A stretch of DNA of 64,000 nt from Gambelia wislizenii (Eukaryota; Chordata; Lepidosauria; Squamata; Crotaphytidae). Each line of letters starts with the position of its first letter. Positions within the stretch are counted from its first letter, which is position 1. The DNA lies in assembly GCA_030847615.1 (NCBI GenBank), contig JAUMIR010000005.1, positions 169,164,596 through 169,228,595 of the forward strand, given 5' to 3'. A model generated the notes under the pieces. The model did not search any database and was not told where the DNA came from. It was given only the letters and a program-made list of their open reading frames with translations. Shown here piece after piece: positions 46,605 to 58,075 of the stretch. The translations under genes and the position numbers were made by a program.

Positions 46605-48460
46605 CAATGGGATCCTCATGGACCCCATGCAATTCAGGCAACAGAGAACAAGGTGAAGCCCAGAAGCAGGCCAAAAATCAAACACCATGTGACAGAGCAG
46701 TAGTCTACACCAGCAATATCTTCTGGAATCCACCCTCCAGGTGTGATGAGACCCAGAGCATTGAAAAGTTATTTGTTGGGCCTACAGAATCCCTCAGCCA
46801 ACATAACCCCCCAAAAAGGAATGTTTCCAAATTCTGACTAGAACTGCCTAAGCACTATGTTCCCCATCCCCACAAGTCAGTACAAAAGAACATCATGGTT
46901 GGTGGTATAACATGCCAGTTACGAGATCCAAGAGAGGCAGCAATTATGCTGCTTCATCCATCTTCTGTACATATATTACTAGGTCAGAGGTGGGCAGCCT
47001 GGTGCCATTTGTTTATTTGGACAACAGCTCCCATCTTCCCCAACAAGCATAGACAATGGTTTTCCATTTTCAGGTATTGGGGAAGTTGTTTTTCAAAACA
47101 TCTGGAGGGTATTAGGTTACCTAATGTACAGTTGGGCAACCACAGCAGTTTCACTTCTAATACTGGGTAGAAATAAGACTGAAAGGGATTCATATAACCT
47201 GCATTATGAAGTAAAAAAATGAAATTTTGTCTCCACAATACACTCAAACACTGCTCAAAATAGGATATTGAAAATTTAATGGCATTTCTTCATATCAGAG
47301 GAAACTCAAGATGGCTTTCTAAATCATGGAAGCCCTGCTGCCTCTTTTAATACAAATGGGACAAGACTCTTTCCTAAAGAGGAATTAATAGCCTCAGCCA
47401 TTCTAATACAAAGTCCTGACCTGGCTCTTTTAATTGACCAGGAAGGTCAAGGGCTGAGCACACATATGGTTAGTCTGTCCTCAGGCTCGGACTGAACAAA
47501 CTAAAAGGTAGCCAGACAAATGGAAAGAGACAGGGCAATCGATACCACATACACAGTCCCCATACAATCAAATACAAGCAGGTAGGAGCAACTCTAGCTA
47601 CAAAGAATTTTTCAATTGGCCACAACAGGTTAGTGAGAACAAGCCAGAATCACACACCATGACTTCAGGTCCTAACTTGTTCTCAAAACATAGTATCAAC
47701 AAACCACAACCCTCCAGTCTCGGATGTCAAATTAAATTATGGTTATTTTAAGAGAGAGTGTGAAAATGTTAAATCATCTCATTGACATACTCTCCCCCTT
47801 TCTGTTACCTGGTTCAAGTCATCGATGTAGCTAGAAATCATGGTTTCCCATTGCATGTGAAGTGAAATGAACTGCAGTAAAGGATGAACCCATTGTAGTA
47901 TATATATTTTCAGAGAAACAATTCCATTTCAATATGCAGGTACACCTGTGAGCTGTTTTGCCTCCATATCTGATCTAGCGTAATGGGTTATTCTTCTAGT
48001 CTAATTCTATCATCTGGTTCTAATAGAAGGGTCAGTTCCTGTTTATAAACTCATTCCATACTGTTATAGATTTAAGTCCCTGTCACAATAATGTGATTCT
48101 GTGAGGTTGGGGAAGGGGTTTTACCATTGCATTTGTTCAGAGAATGATTGTTTAGGAAGAACATTTAACAGTATTGGCCTAGGAGCATGCTGATGAGAGA
48201 TTCATCCACAGAAATACTAGACAAATAACCCTTAGCATTTATATTGAATAAAGGTTAGAATCCTGCATCATATTTAGTCCTAACCTCCCATATCATGCCC
48301 CCAGCGGCCTTTAGGAGGTACAGTTTTTATGTTAAATCTGGGTTTCACTCCCATCCTTCCAAAATAGCAAAAGATCAAAAATATGAACTGGAAGTGAACA
48401 AAAGGTCATTGCTAGTTCTGCAAAAATAGCACCATGAGTCCCAGGGGGTCTGGAGAAACT
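46605..48460. other. Unassigned DNA; hAT-like fragment near 46985-47150
   Basis: 46990-47110 carries 'ggacaacagctcccatc' and 'caaaacatctggagggt', the inner blocks of the palindromic hAT-like family. Other frames have no domain. Confidence 0.4.
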
Positions 48461-48639
48461 TAAAATTTGTCAGGAGCAGCTCTTCAACCTCCAGGGCTGT
48501 CCACCCCTTGCAATGCACTTCAGAGTGTTCTTTGGAAGGAGGGACATCTGCTCAGTGGTAGAGTACCTGTTACCATAAGAGCTGGGGGATGCTTTAGAGA
48601 TGGACCCGTGATACCAAAATCTTTATTATTATTTGGGGG

Positions 48640-49402
48640 AATTATTAGCTCAAACAGATGCCTACGAAAGGATGCTAACTGCAGGGATCTTTTCACCTAT
48701 GTATACTGGTACTAATTGCAGAGAGCACTCCAGCTTTAAAGTGAAATAGAGTGTATTTATTGGAAGTAACACAAAGAGAACACAAATGCAACACACATTC
48801 CTAAGAACCACACAAGGCCAATGAGGAGTAAGGCAATCAGATTGGATAGAGGGAGAGATTCGGGGATATAGGGCAATTGTTACCAGTCTTGAAGAGCAGA
48901 GTTTTGTGTAGCAAAGATACTCAGACATGTATCGGATGGTGGCACAGAAAGTTCTGATCTAGGGGTACATTGAGAAAGAGCGTGGCCATGTTTGTCCACT
49001 GTAGCACAAACCTTTCTATTGTTTGGGGACTAATATTTATACCCTATTTCATATCGTGAAGGGGTACTCTGGCTAGGACAAAGCCTGGATGGCTTTCCTC
49101 CAGGTAGACAAAGGACACTGAAGCTCAACTGATTGTGTTAATGGCTGGAAGATAGGAATTGATAGGGTTACGACAACATCACAAGGCTGGGCAGGAGGAC
49201 GTATAGGAGAAATTTGCATAGGAGTAGATTTAGGGATGGTAACTTAATTTTTTGATTGAATTAATCATTGCTGAGGTGCTCAAGGCTGGAAGAAAGGATT
49301 AGCACATACCTCCTCAATGATCGTGTTTACTAAGGGACTGCCGCACAATCCTAAAATGGGCTTGTTTGCCAAAATATTTCTAACAAATATCCCAGGTTAT
49401 TG
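48640..49402 (-). mobile_element. LTR (family B, copy 1)
   Basis: On the minus strand it starts TGTTAGAAATATTTTGGCAAA near 49388 and ends beyond GTATACATAGGTGAAAAGATCC near 48680. It aligns with 63119-63820. Sequence to about 49610 (frame 49397-49642) is shared with 62990-63118 and is probably 3' internal sequence. Confidence 0.72.
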
Positions 49403-49610
49403 TGACCTCCAACTGACCGTTTTGGGTTGCCCCAGCCAACCTGACCCCGAAAAGTGTCCAATATTTCCAATTATGAGATAGAATGGGGAGGGGTAGTAGG
49501 GCATGTTAACATAGGCTGGGAAAGACATCTGTTTGAAATGCACCCAAAACCAGTCACTGTCGACTGGGGATGGGAAATCCCCACAAACTGGGCCTGCATC
49601 CCAAATAGTT

Positions 49611-51540
49611 GTTGCAGCTGTAGTTTGCATCCCAGGGAACAATTTTGTTATGGCTTATTCCTGAGTAAATATACATAGTATTGAGTGGTGCTTTGTACAT
49701 TTGGGGAAGAAAGAGTCCAAATTCATAAGAATTTTATCTGGCTGCAATTACTTTACTTTAGTCTCACCCTCATCCCTGTTCACTGTGGTCCTGGAAGCTC
49801 ATTCCAAATTGGAATTCAGCCCCAAAGATGAAAGAGGTTCCCCTCTGGTTTAGACAATACTAAGCAAGATATACCAGTGGTCTGCCTTGGTATGAGGCAG
49901 CTCCTGATGTTTAATATACTAGGTCTGGCATCCTTTTAGTAAAATATACAAGCATAATTCTACCTTACCTTTCCACATATACTTTTTAGTCATTGTGGAA
50001 GCTGTATTCCCTTCCTCCCTCCACAACTACAGAGGCCCTACAGGACTCACTCCAGTGCCCCACATCACAATTCAATTGCTGATGGAAAACAGAGGGGATT
50101 GAAGGAGGTCTGGCTATATTGTCATAGCCAGATGTTGACCAATGACATCTTCTGCTGAGATCTCTGCAGGATCCCACTGGATCTTGGCAGAAAATGTCTT
50201 TGGTCTGCATTCGGCTATGGGAACATAGCCAGACATTTTTCCAATCTAACTCTCCATCAGTCAAAGAATGGCCATTAGGAAGGTACTATCAAAGTGGCAT
50301 AGTTTTTGGTGACAGGGAGCTGTAGCAGAGTTCTATGTGTAGAACTCCTAAGCTAATGAGAACATATAGGATCTCAGCCATTATCTCAATAATCCATGAT
50401 GAACCATTTCCATGTGTACGTATGTACTGACAGGTTCACACATGCTGTTAAGTCATCATATGGGAAGTAATATTCCATTGAAATTGCCCTATCCAACTCA
50501 TTTCTGGAAGAGATGACATAGAAGACAGCCAAAACATATCCTAAAATGTACTTGCTTAGTATAGAAAAGGTGTGTGGAACAGAAACCGGGATTCCTCTTT
50601 GGAATGTTGGTGTTCATTTGAAAAGCAATTCAGAGGCTGAATCAAAACCCTCTCTTTACATTCTGCTCCACTTACCATCATCCTTAAGCAGTCTCTGGAC
50701 AATTTCTCAAATGAATTTTTCCTGGCTTCTGACTTTTCTAGAAACATGACATTTTGAGTGTCTTTTTCATCTGTACAAGTCCGGGTTTGATTGTTTTACT
50801 CAGTGAGGATAATTATGATGAAATAAGGCATGCATGTGTGTAGTCTACCTAAGCAAGTTTGCTTTAGCAATGTTTGGCACTGTTACCTACAGAGAACATG
50901 AGAGCTATATATTCTGTCCAAAGTGCTATAGAAAAGCTTTGCAAATTCTGTTTGGAATTCTGCCACTTCCAATTAATCCTTCACAGACTATTCACTCTCC
51001 CCATTTCAGTACAATGCAGTTGTTTGCTATATTTAGCACACAGCCTGCAGCATAACAGTAAAACTGATTGAGGAATGTTAAGTCAACCACACATGCAGAC
51101 AACAATTTGCATTTAATGTACTGTAACCTCCATTACACGGTGGTGCTGGAATGTCTGTTAATAATGAAAGGCCATATGTAATTGACTGGAGTATCTGATT
51201 GCTTGCCAGTCCTTTTGTTAGCAACTCATAGTTATGTTAAATTGATGTGTCTTGAAATGGGATCATAAACCAATTCAAAGGACTGCCTACTGATTCCAGT
51301 GCCACTAGGGTTTTCATTCTCCACCATAGTGGAATAAAGTTACTGTAATTCTTTGTTGCAGCCCAGGAAAGAACTGCATTTGCTCCAACATGAGATATAT
51401 TTGAGATGAGAACACATCTTTTAATTTGTCTGAAATGTCATCTAAGGCAGGAATGAAAGAGGCCTAGTCAAAGTTCTGAAGTAAAATATTATGTTTGGAA
51501 TTATTTGGTTGGGATCTGGAGGAAACTAGGCACACTCCCT
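49611..51540. other. Unassigned DNA
   Basis: A SINE-like block (CAGTGGTCTGCCTTGGTATG) lies at 49872-49891. Several opposite-strand frames overlap without recognisable domains. Confidence 0.4.
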
Positions 51541-51571
51541 CTCTCTCTGGCTTTTCTTCGCAAACGAAGAT

Positions 51572-51997
51572 TCAGAAAGGACTCATCCCGCACTTTCTGC
51601 AAGTGCGCTGATGACTAAAAAGGCCAATCTGAGATAAACAAGTCCGGTTGCAAAAAGCACAGCAGAAGGTCTCCTTGGGTGATGTTTTTGGGTTGTGATT
51701 CTTTCTGCGTTGTCGTTTCTCTTCAAGACTTGTTCGTCGTGAGTTCTCAAATAAGGCTGCAGCATTGTGGATAGTGCGTCTCCATGCCTTCTGATGTGAG
51801 GCCAGGGCGGACCACTGTTGGTGATCAATTTGGCCGAGCCTGAGATGTTGTTTCAGGGAGTCTTTGTATCGCTTTTTTGGAGCGCCCCTCTTACGCTGAT
51901 CCGTGGCGAGTTCACCGTAGAGTAGTATTTTTGGGAGGCGATGGTCCTCCATCCTAGAAACGTGCCCTGCCCAGTGCAGCTGCGTTCTCAATATCAT
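51572..51997 (-). pseudogene. LINE ORF2 C-terminus, zinc finger intact
   Basis: QLHWAGHVSRMEDHRLPK, basic KKRYKDSLK, and a complete CX2CX12HX3C finger (CAFC ... H ... C). In this copy all four ligands are present. It is joined upstream, in a shifted frame at 52025-52384, to FTYLGSIISSDAKIDKEIDH and the HQRCLHTILNIHW block. Confidence 0.82.
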
Positions 51998-52024
51998 GGC
52001 CTCAATGCTGGTGATCCCTGCTTG

Positions 52025-52384
52025 CTAAAGGACAGCAACATTCGTCACATAGGCAGTCCAGTGTATATTTAGGATTGTGTGTAGACAGCGCTGATGAAAG
52101 CGCTCGAGGAGTCGTAGGTGGTGGCGATAGGTTTCAGATCCATAAAGGAGGATAGACAGTACGATGGCTCTATACACACTGATTTTTGTGCTTTGCCTCA
52201 GGTGTTTATTGCTCCAGACTCTTTTGTGAAGTCTTCCAAATGCACTATATACCTTTGCTAATCTGTGATCGATCTCTTTGTCAATCTTGGCATCTGAGGA
52301 AATTATGCTTCCCAGGTAGGTGAACTGCTGAACAGACTTGAGCACAGATTTGCAGATGGCAATGTCTAGTCCCACTGAAATCAA
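52025..52384 (-). pseudogene. LINE ORF2, region after RT
   Basis: QQFTYLGSIISSDAKIDKEI followed by VYRAIVLSILLYGSETY, the thumb/connection region that follows RT in this LINE class. The 5' truncation point is about 52385. Confidence 0.8.
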
Positions 52385-52385
52385 T

Positions 52386-53635
52386 AGAATCCAGGCTCAT
52401 CCAATCAAACTTTTCTCATTGATTTCTCTGGATCCAGCCCACTGAAGCTAAACTGGCAAGCACCATATTGCTCACATATAAACTATGAAGCATCCACATT
52501 TAGAACATGTGCATCTTGCCAGATGGGGTAGACTACTGCTCAATATACTACTGCATATTTCAGAGCATTGCAGATGCATGAAGGAAATCACTCAATTTGC
52601 ACAGCTAGCTGCTAAACATGAATGGCTTGCCACATGGAGAGCTGCCATAATAGGGATTTAAAACCACCTTCATACATTTCCATTTGGTATGCACCAGCTG
52701 AGCCAAAACTGGGTACCATCCGATGATTAAGAGGATTTGACATGTCAACATGAGGAAGAGATAATATTTACATCCAGAAATGATCATCTGTGTCAGTTCC
52801 TCTTTTGTTGTAAAAAACCCAAAGGCCAAAGTTGATCCCTTTGTAACTACTTAAACCTGGCTGGGCTTTGGCTGTTCAGGAGTGGTAAATGGTTGGTCAT
52901 CAATCTAGTTGTTAATCCCAATTTGAGTAGACCTATTAAATCAATGAGAACTTGGTGAATCAACCCTTGTGTATGTTCAATTGACTCAATGGGTTTACTC
53001 TGCTTGGAAGAATTGGTTTCACATTTTGAGTATAATATTATCTTTTATCCAACTTGTTTTTGTCACTTCTATAGCACCACTTTATAACCACCCAAACAAC
53101 ATTTGATGTCTTCCAGATGTCTTTGCACTGCAACTTATTAATTACAATATTTAAAATATCTCTATGCAGCCTTTAGAAATGAAGTTTACCTGACCCAAGT
53201 GGTTCCAAAAGTAAAACTTAGAAAAATAGAATATAAATTACATTTAAAACAAATTAAAATATTTAAATGGACACAATAAAAACTTTTCTTACTCATAGGC
53301 CTTTAAGTTAGGTCTATTAGACTGAGAGCATTAGAATGAGGGTCTTTCTGTGATGGCCCCTTTCTTCTGGAAAGCTCTAATTTGGTTGTGCACATGACTT
53401 CCTCTCTGACTATTTCCTCTGACTATTAAAGACCCCAAAGATTTTTCAAGGCTGTTTTTATTGTAAGCACATACTTGATTTTATTCCAGTATAACAGGCT
53501 TCCCAAAGTGATATAGAACCAAGAAGGTAAAATATTGCTTAAAAACAGGTCAAACAAATTTTAAGAACACTTTTTAAACGTTCTTTAAAAACAGATATAA
53601 AACAGTTTTAAAACCATGTCTTTAAGGACCTAAGG
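52386..53635. other. Unassigned DNA with short palindromic repeat at 52915-53010
   Basis: GAGTAGACCTATTAAATCAATG and TCAATGGGTTTACTCTGC pair, as in 8400-8526. Otherwise nothing was recognised. Confidence 0.4.
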
Positions 53636-53639
53636 CCAA

Positions 53640-54535
53640 ACAAAATCAATAACCTAAATTGAACTGCTAGTCCCAATTAGAGTAGACCCATTGAATAGAG
53701 TTTGGTATCATTAGAATACTGGTGACACAACACCCCAAAATTCTAGACAACCTTTCCTAGTGGTTTTAGGTATATGTTAAACACCATGGGGGATAGAAGC
53801 AAGCACCAAGGGATCCTCCAAAGGCTTGAGGTACTCACAGCTAGGGTGTCAAACAGGAATCCCTCAGCACCACCTTCTGAGTTTATCCCTCCAAGATTTT
53901 CCCAAACATTGTGAAATAGTGCCCTTAAGTCCCATCCAAGCAAGGTGGCCTAGAAGAATACCATGGCTGATGCCATCAAAATACATTGAACAGTCTAACA
54001 AAACCAAAAGAGACTTATTACCCCTGTATAATTCTTGTTATAGGTCATCCACCAAGGCAATCAAAGCTATCTCCATCTCATAACCAGGCCTCAAGCCAGG
54101 TTGAAATGGATCTAGATAATCTGTGTCATCCAGCTCAGAGGCTGCCACACGCTCTAGAACCTTGCCCAAGAAAGGAATATTGGAGACTGACTGACTGGTC
54201 ATTCTCTAGTATGTTGGGGTTCATGGAGGTTTTTTTCTGGTAATAGCCTCAGCACAGTCTCTTTTAGGCAGGGAAGAAATCTGCTTCATCTCAGTGAGAA
54301 ATTTACTACCCCCAACCCATTCTGCCAGCCCCCCATGGCTTTCTTATAAGCCAAAAAGGCCACAGGTCCAATATGCATGTGGTGGCTCTCACCTCTTGAA
54401 GGATCTGTGCATCCACATCTTCAGAGTGCACAAACTGAAATATACCCAATAACATAAGACAAACAGTATCTAAGATTGCATCCCCTGGACTGTATTCATA
54501 GTAAGAGCTCTTGACAGAATAGACCAGTGGTGGAC
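53640..54535 (-). pseudogene. L2-type LINE reverse transcriptase remnant (copy 1)
   Basis: On the minus strand, broken frames include LLSPMVFNIYLKPLGKVV (RT motif of L2/CR1 elements). Upstream of it is a degraded DH(G)ILL-type block, from the region before it. Stops and frameshifts are frequent. Confidence 0.65.
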
Positions 54536-54539
54536 TATT

Positions 54540-54668
54540 CTCAATCAAAGGTTGTTAAGCAGAGGTTGAATGGCCACCTCTGAGGGATGCTTTAGCTACG
54601 GATTGCTGCACGGGAAGGGAGGTTGGCATAGATGGCCCTTGGGGTGCTTTCAATTCCATGATCCTGTC
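54540..54668 (+). mobile_element. CR1 3' tail fragment
   Basis: AAGCAGAGGTTGAATGGCCA, GGGATGCTTTAGC and GGAGGTTGGCATAGATGGCC match the last 130 bp of the CR1 at 37490-39832. It lies between the two L2-type remnants. Confidence 0.8.
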
Positions 54669-55370
54669 CACTCCATTATTGCATCTGGACAGTGATTCAA
54701 TACTGCAATAGCCTCTTTGGAGGTAAAAAAGAGAGATAAGTGAGTTAACAGTGAGACCCAACCTCCAGACTCCAGACAACCCTCCCCAGCAGTTTTATGT
54801 AGTTATTTAAAAGCATAGGGAACAGTACTGAGCCCAGATGAATTCTATAAGCTAAGGGCCATGAGGCAAGTCCCAGTACCACCTTCTGAGAGTATTCAGT
54901 CAAATAGGACCACAGCTCCCACAAAATGGTGCCTCAATTTCATATCTCAAATTACCTTTCAAGGATATCATAACTGATGGTTATCAATTGCTGCTGGGAA
55001 GCCTAGAAGAACCAAAAAAGACCTGCTTGCCTTATCATGGCCCTGGCCTAAGTCATCCACCAAAGCTATTTCTATCTCAATCCCAGGCTTGAACCTGATT
55101 GGATCTAATCAATCAACCTCATACAAAAAATCCTGTATCTGTGTTGCCACCATTCACTCTAAAATCTTACTTTAGAAAGGAAGGTTGGAAAGTGACCAAT
55201 AGTTTTCTAGGCTGGTAGGATCTAATTGAAATGCCTTCAACAAAGATCTTATAATTCTTCCTTCTTAAAGAGAAAAGAACACAAATCTTTTTCAAAGAAG
55301 CATTCATATCCTCCCCCATTAAGTTAGCAAGCCTTCTTCTGGCAGTTCTAATCAATCAAGATGGATATGG
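54669..55370 (-). pseudogene. L2-type LINE reverse transcriptase remnant (copy 2)
   Basis: Aligns with copy 1 over the RT region: 'ccaccttctgag', 'gtcatccaccaa(a/g)gc' and 'agaaaggaaggttggaaa' recur in the same order. More decayed than copy 1. Confidence 0.6.
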
Positions 55371-56170
55371 GTCTACAAAAAAAGCCTTCATTTCTCCAAG
55401 CAACTTTTCCATATTCCATGATTATGCACACTGATTGTGCTATATAAATGCCAAAGACCCAATCCTGCCCCATCCCATGTGTGCCATGACATGGAGTGTT
55501 CGGTTATAGGGAGGCTGCTGATAGGGAAATGGATCTAGCAAAACCAGAGCTTGGAAAAGGTGGGTGTGTTCTCAAACACCAAGAGCATTTTCCATTCTGA
55601 CAAACTATGTGCTTAAATATCTTGGATGAATTTGTTTCCCTGGTCTCTTCACAGTTACTCTGTTAGGAGGTAAATTTGCGATGCATATTGTCTGGGAACA
55701 CAAAGATAGTCAAGTATGAAATCATTCTTCCAACACAGGACTTAAATCCAGTATGGAAAGAGACTGATAATCCTGACTATAAATGTAATAATCCTCTGAA
55801 ATATTTTTAAATGGAAAGCAAATCAAAAGGATGTAATTTTAGCTTATCAGCAACTGACAGCAGTGCTGGAGCTAAATTTAGCAGCATCAATGGTACTCAT
55901 TCTTGAAGTGCAGCAGTATTTAAAGTTACTTATAGGATCTTGCAACTGCCTTATGATGGGAAAACTCTTTCCTGGAGAGTAAACTACTCTTGAAAGTGTT
56001 TCAACAGCTTCAACAGATGGACTTAGCAGCCTGAATATGTGACCATGTGCACAGGATGATTGATAGGGCAGCCATGTATCCTGATTTATAGAGAATGGTC
56101 CTCAGTTTGAAGGGCTGGCAAAAGGCCACCCTCTCTTTATAGACATTTGCTACTTAAAGGGCTCCAAGTC
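55371..56170. other. Unassigned DNA
   Basis: No frame or repeat family was recognised. Confidence 0.4.
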
Positions 56171-56173
56171 TAG

Positions 56174-56655
56174 GGACTTTATCAGATGACCCCCTTTAAA
56201 ACATTCTTTTGCTGGCATTTAAAAAAAAAACATTTTTATGATGGCAAAAGAATGCTCCCCACTGCACTTACCTTTCCTCCCATCCAAGGCTTCCCTGGCA
56301 GTGAAAAAGTGAACGGGGCTCCGTTCACTTCCTCGTACAAAACCCTGCAGATTATCGTGAGATTTCATCGCATGGGAAATTTAAAACAAACAAAAGAACA
56401 CACAAAAAGTGGCACAAAGCAGAAAAACACACTAAAAAACTTACAAGTAACCCAGGGAGGGTCATAAAAAGTGTGTCACTTACCTGGATGTCACAATCTC
56501 ACCCAGAAGTGTTTGCACCAGACCGGCCACTGAGGGGGTAATTACGAGGGTGGGGGGGAACCTAAGGTTTAACATGCCGGCTATGCTGGCAAAAAAATAG
56601 CAGGTGGATCAATTGACAGCTTCAGCCAATGCAATTTTGGCTGCCTCGGCAGGAA
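56174..56655 (-). mobile_element. DNA transposon, GGACTTTATCAGA group (copy 3), inverted partner
   Basis: Starts GGACTTTATCAGATG; order of blocks (TTCTTTTGCTGGCAT, CTTACCTGGATGTCACAATC, AGAAGTGTTTGC) is the reverse complement of copy 4. Its far end, about 70 bp, is missing at the junction with copy 4. Confidence 0.82.
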
Positions 56656-56659
56656 TATA

Positions 56660-57163
56660 GGACTTTATCAGATGGACTAAATATGCATCATAACAATGCC
56701 ACATAAATGTGAAAGGGTGTGTGGATCAGGCATGGCCCTTTTGTGTATATGTATGGTGAAAATCACGTATAGATCTCCTCTGCCACTTTTGTGCCAGCTT
56801 TGCTGGAGTATGAAACATCAGGCCATTTAAATCTTGTACTTACCCTGACAATGGCTGGACAGGCCAGAACACTTCTGGGTCAGATTGGGACATCCAGGTA
56901 AGTTTTGTTCTTTTTATGACCCTCCCCAGGTTACTTGGGACCTTTAAAGTGCGTTAAGGTGCTTGGTGTAACTTTAAATGTGTTATTTTTGTTTTTATTT
57001 TTCGAGCAAGTCCCATTCACTTCTTCTTTATTCATGGAGGTGCTTTGGTAGGAGAAGAAGATAAGTGCCGGGGTGGGGGGAACGTTCTTTTGCCAGCATA
57101 AAAATGGGGGGGGTATGCTGGCTGTGAATGGCTAGAACGCTTAAAGGGCAATGGATAAAGACC
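56660..57163 (+). mobile_element. DNA transposon, GGACTTTATCAGA group (copy 4)
   Basis: Starts GGACTTTATCAGATGG and ends GGATAAAGACC. Together with copy 3 it makes an inverted repeat of almost 1 kb centred near 56657. Immediately followed by a CR1 3' end. Confidence 0.82.
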
Positions 57164-58075
57164 ATTGTGTCCCAGTCGAGGGAAGGCATTCTATTCTACT
57201 TTGGTGAGACCACACTTGCAATACTGTGTCCAGTTCAGGGCACCACAGTTCAAGAAAAATATTGACAAACTGGAATGTGTCCAAAGAAGGGTGACCAAGA
57301 TGATCAAACCAAGCTTTATGGGGAATGCCTTGGGGAGCTGGGCATGTTTAGCTTGGTGAAGGGAAGACTGAGAGGTGACATGATAACTATCTTTAAATAT
57401 CTGAAGGGATGTCATGTAGAAAATGGATCCAGCTTGTTTTCTGCTGCTCCAGAGACTAGAAAGTGAAATCTATGCAATTTAAATTGCAAGAAAAGAGAAT
57501 CCGCCTAAATATTAGGAAGAGCTTTTTTTTCTGTAAGAGTTGTTTGGCAATGAAATAGATTGCCTCAGAAGGTGGTGGACTCTCTGTCTTTGGAGGTCTT
57601 TAAACAGAGGTTGGATGGACATCTTTCAGGAGTGTGTTAGCTGTATATTCAAGCATGGCAGAGGGTTGAACTACATGGCCCTTATGGTCCCTTCTAACTT
57701 TAAGGAGATTTTCACATGGGGGAAATAACCCCTGCGGAGATTGGGAGAGAAACAGGGCTGTTCCGCTGCCAGCACTCCGTTTCGCACACCCCCTTCCTTC
57801 TCCCTATCTCCCGTTGTCTTCTCTCCATCCTGTTTCCATTTTCCTTCCGATATTTTTTACTAATGAAAGTTCTTCGTTAGTAAAAAAATATCGGAAAATA
57901 TCGGAAGGAAAGTGGAAGCAGGATGGAGGGAGGAAGATGGGAGACTGGGAAAAGGAAGGGGGTGTGAGAAATGGAGCGCAGGCAGCAGAACAACCCCATT
58001 TCTCTCCCGATCTCCACGGGGGGGGTATTTCCCCTGTGTGAAAATCTCCTAAGATTCTATGATCCTAAGATTACC
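57164..58075 (+). mobile_element. CR1 LINE 3' end, split by a foldback MITE
   Basis: Reads [16 protein letters not shown] and [12 protein letters not shown] (57165-57359), then the CR1 3' UTR (AACAGAGGTTGGATGGACAT) up to CTTCTAACTTTAA, where a MITE sits at 57704-58049, then GATTCTATGATCCTAAG. 5'-truncated. Confidence 0.9.
57704..58049. mobile_element. Foldback MITE, GGAGATTTTCACA ends, TSD TAA, inside CR1
   Basis: Ends GGAGATTTTCACA / TGTGAAAATCTCC with TAA at 57701-57703 and 58050-58052. The arms pair over about 165 bp, closing at CCGATATTTTTTACTAA against TTAGTAAAAAAATATCGG. Well preserved, so likely young. Confidence 0.92.

Larger units (their letters stand above)
51541..52385 (-). mobile_element. 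LINE 3' end (RTE/Ingi-like), longer copy
   Basis: Same family as 6655-7292, extending about 200 bp further 5'. Left end starts in a CT run (GAGA-type tail on the minus strand). No target duplication was found. Confidence 0.85.
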
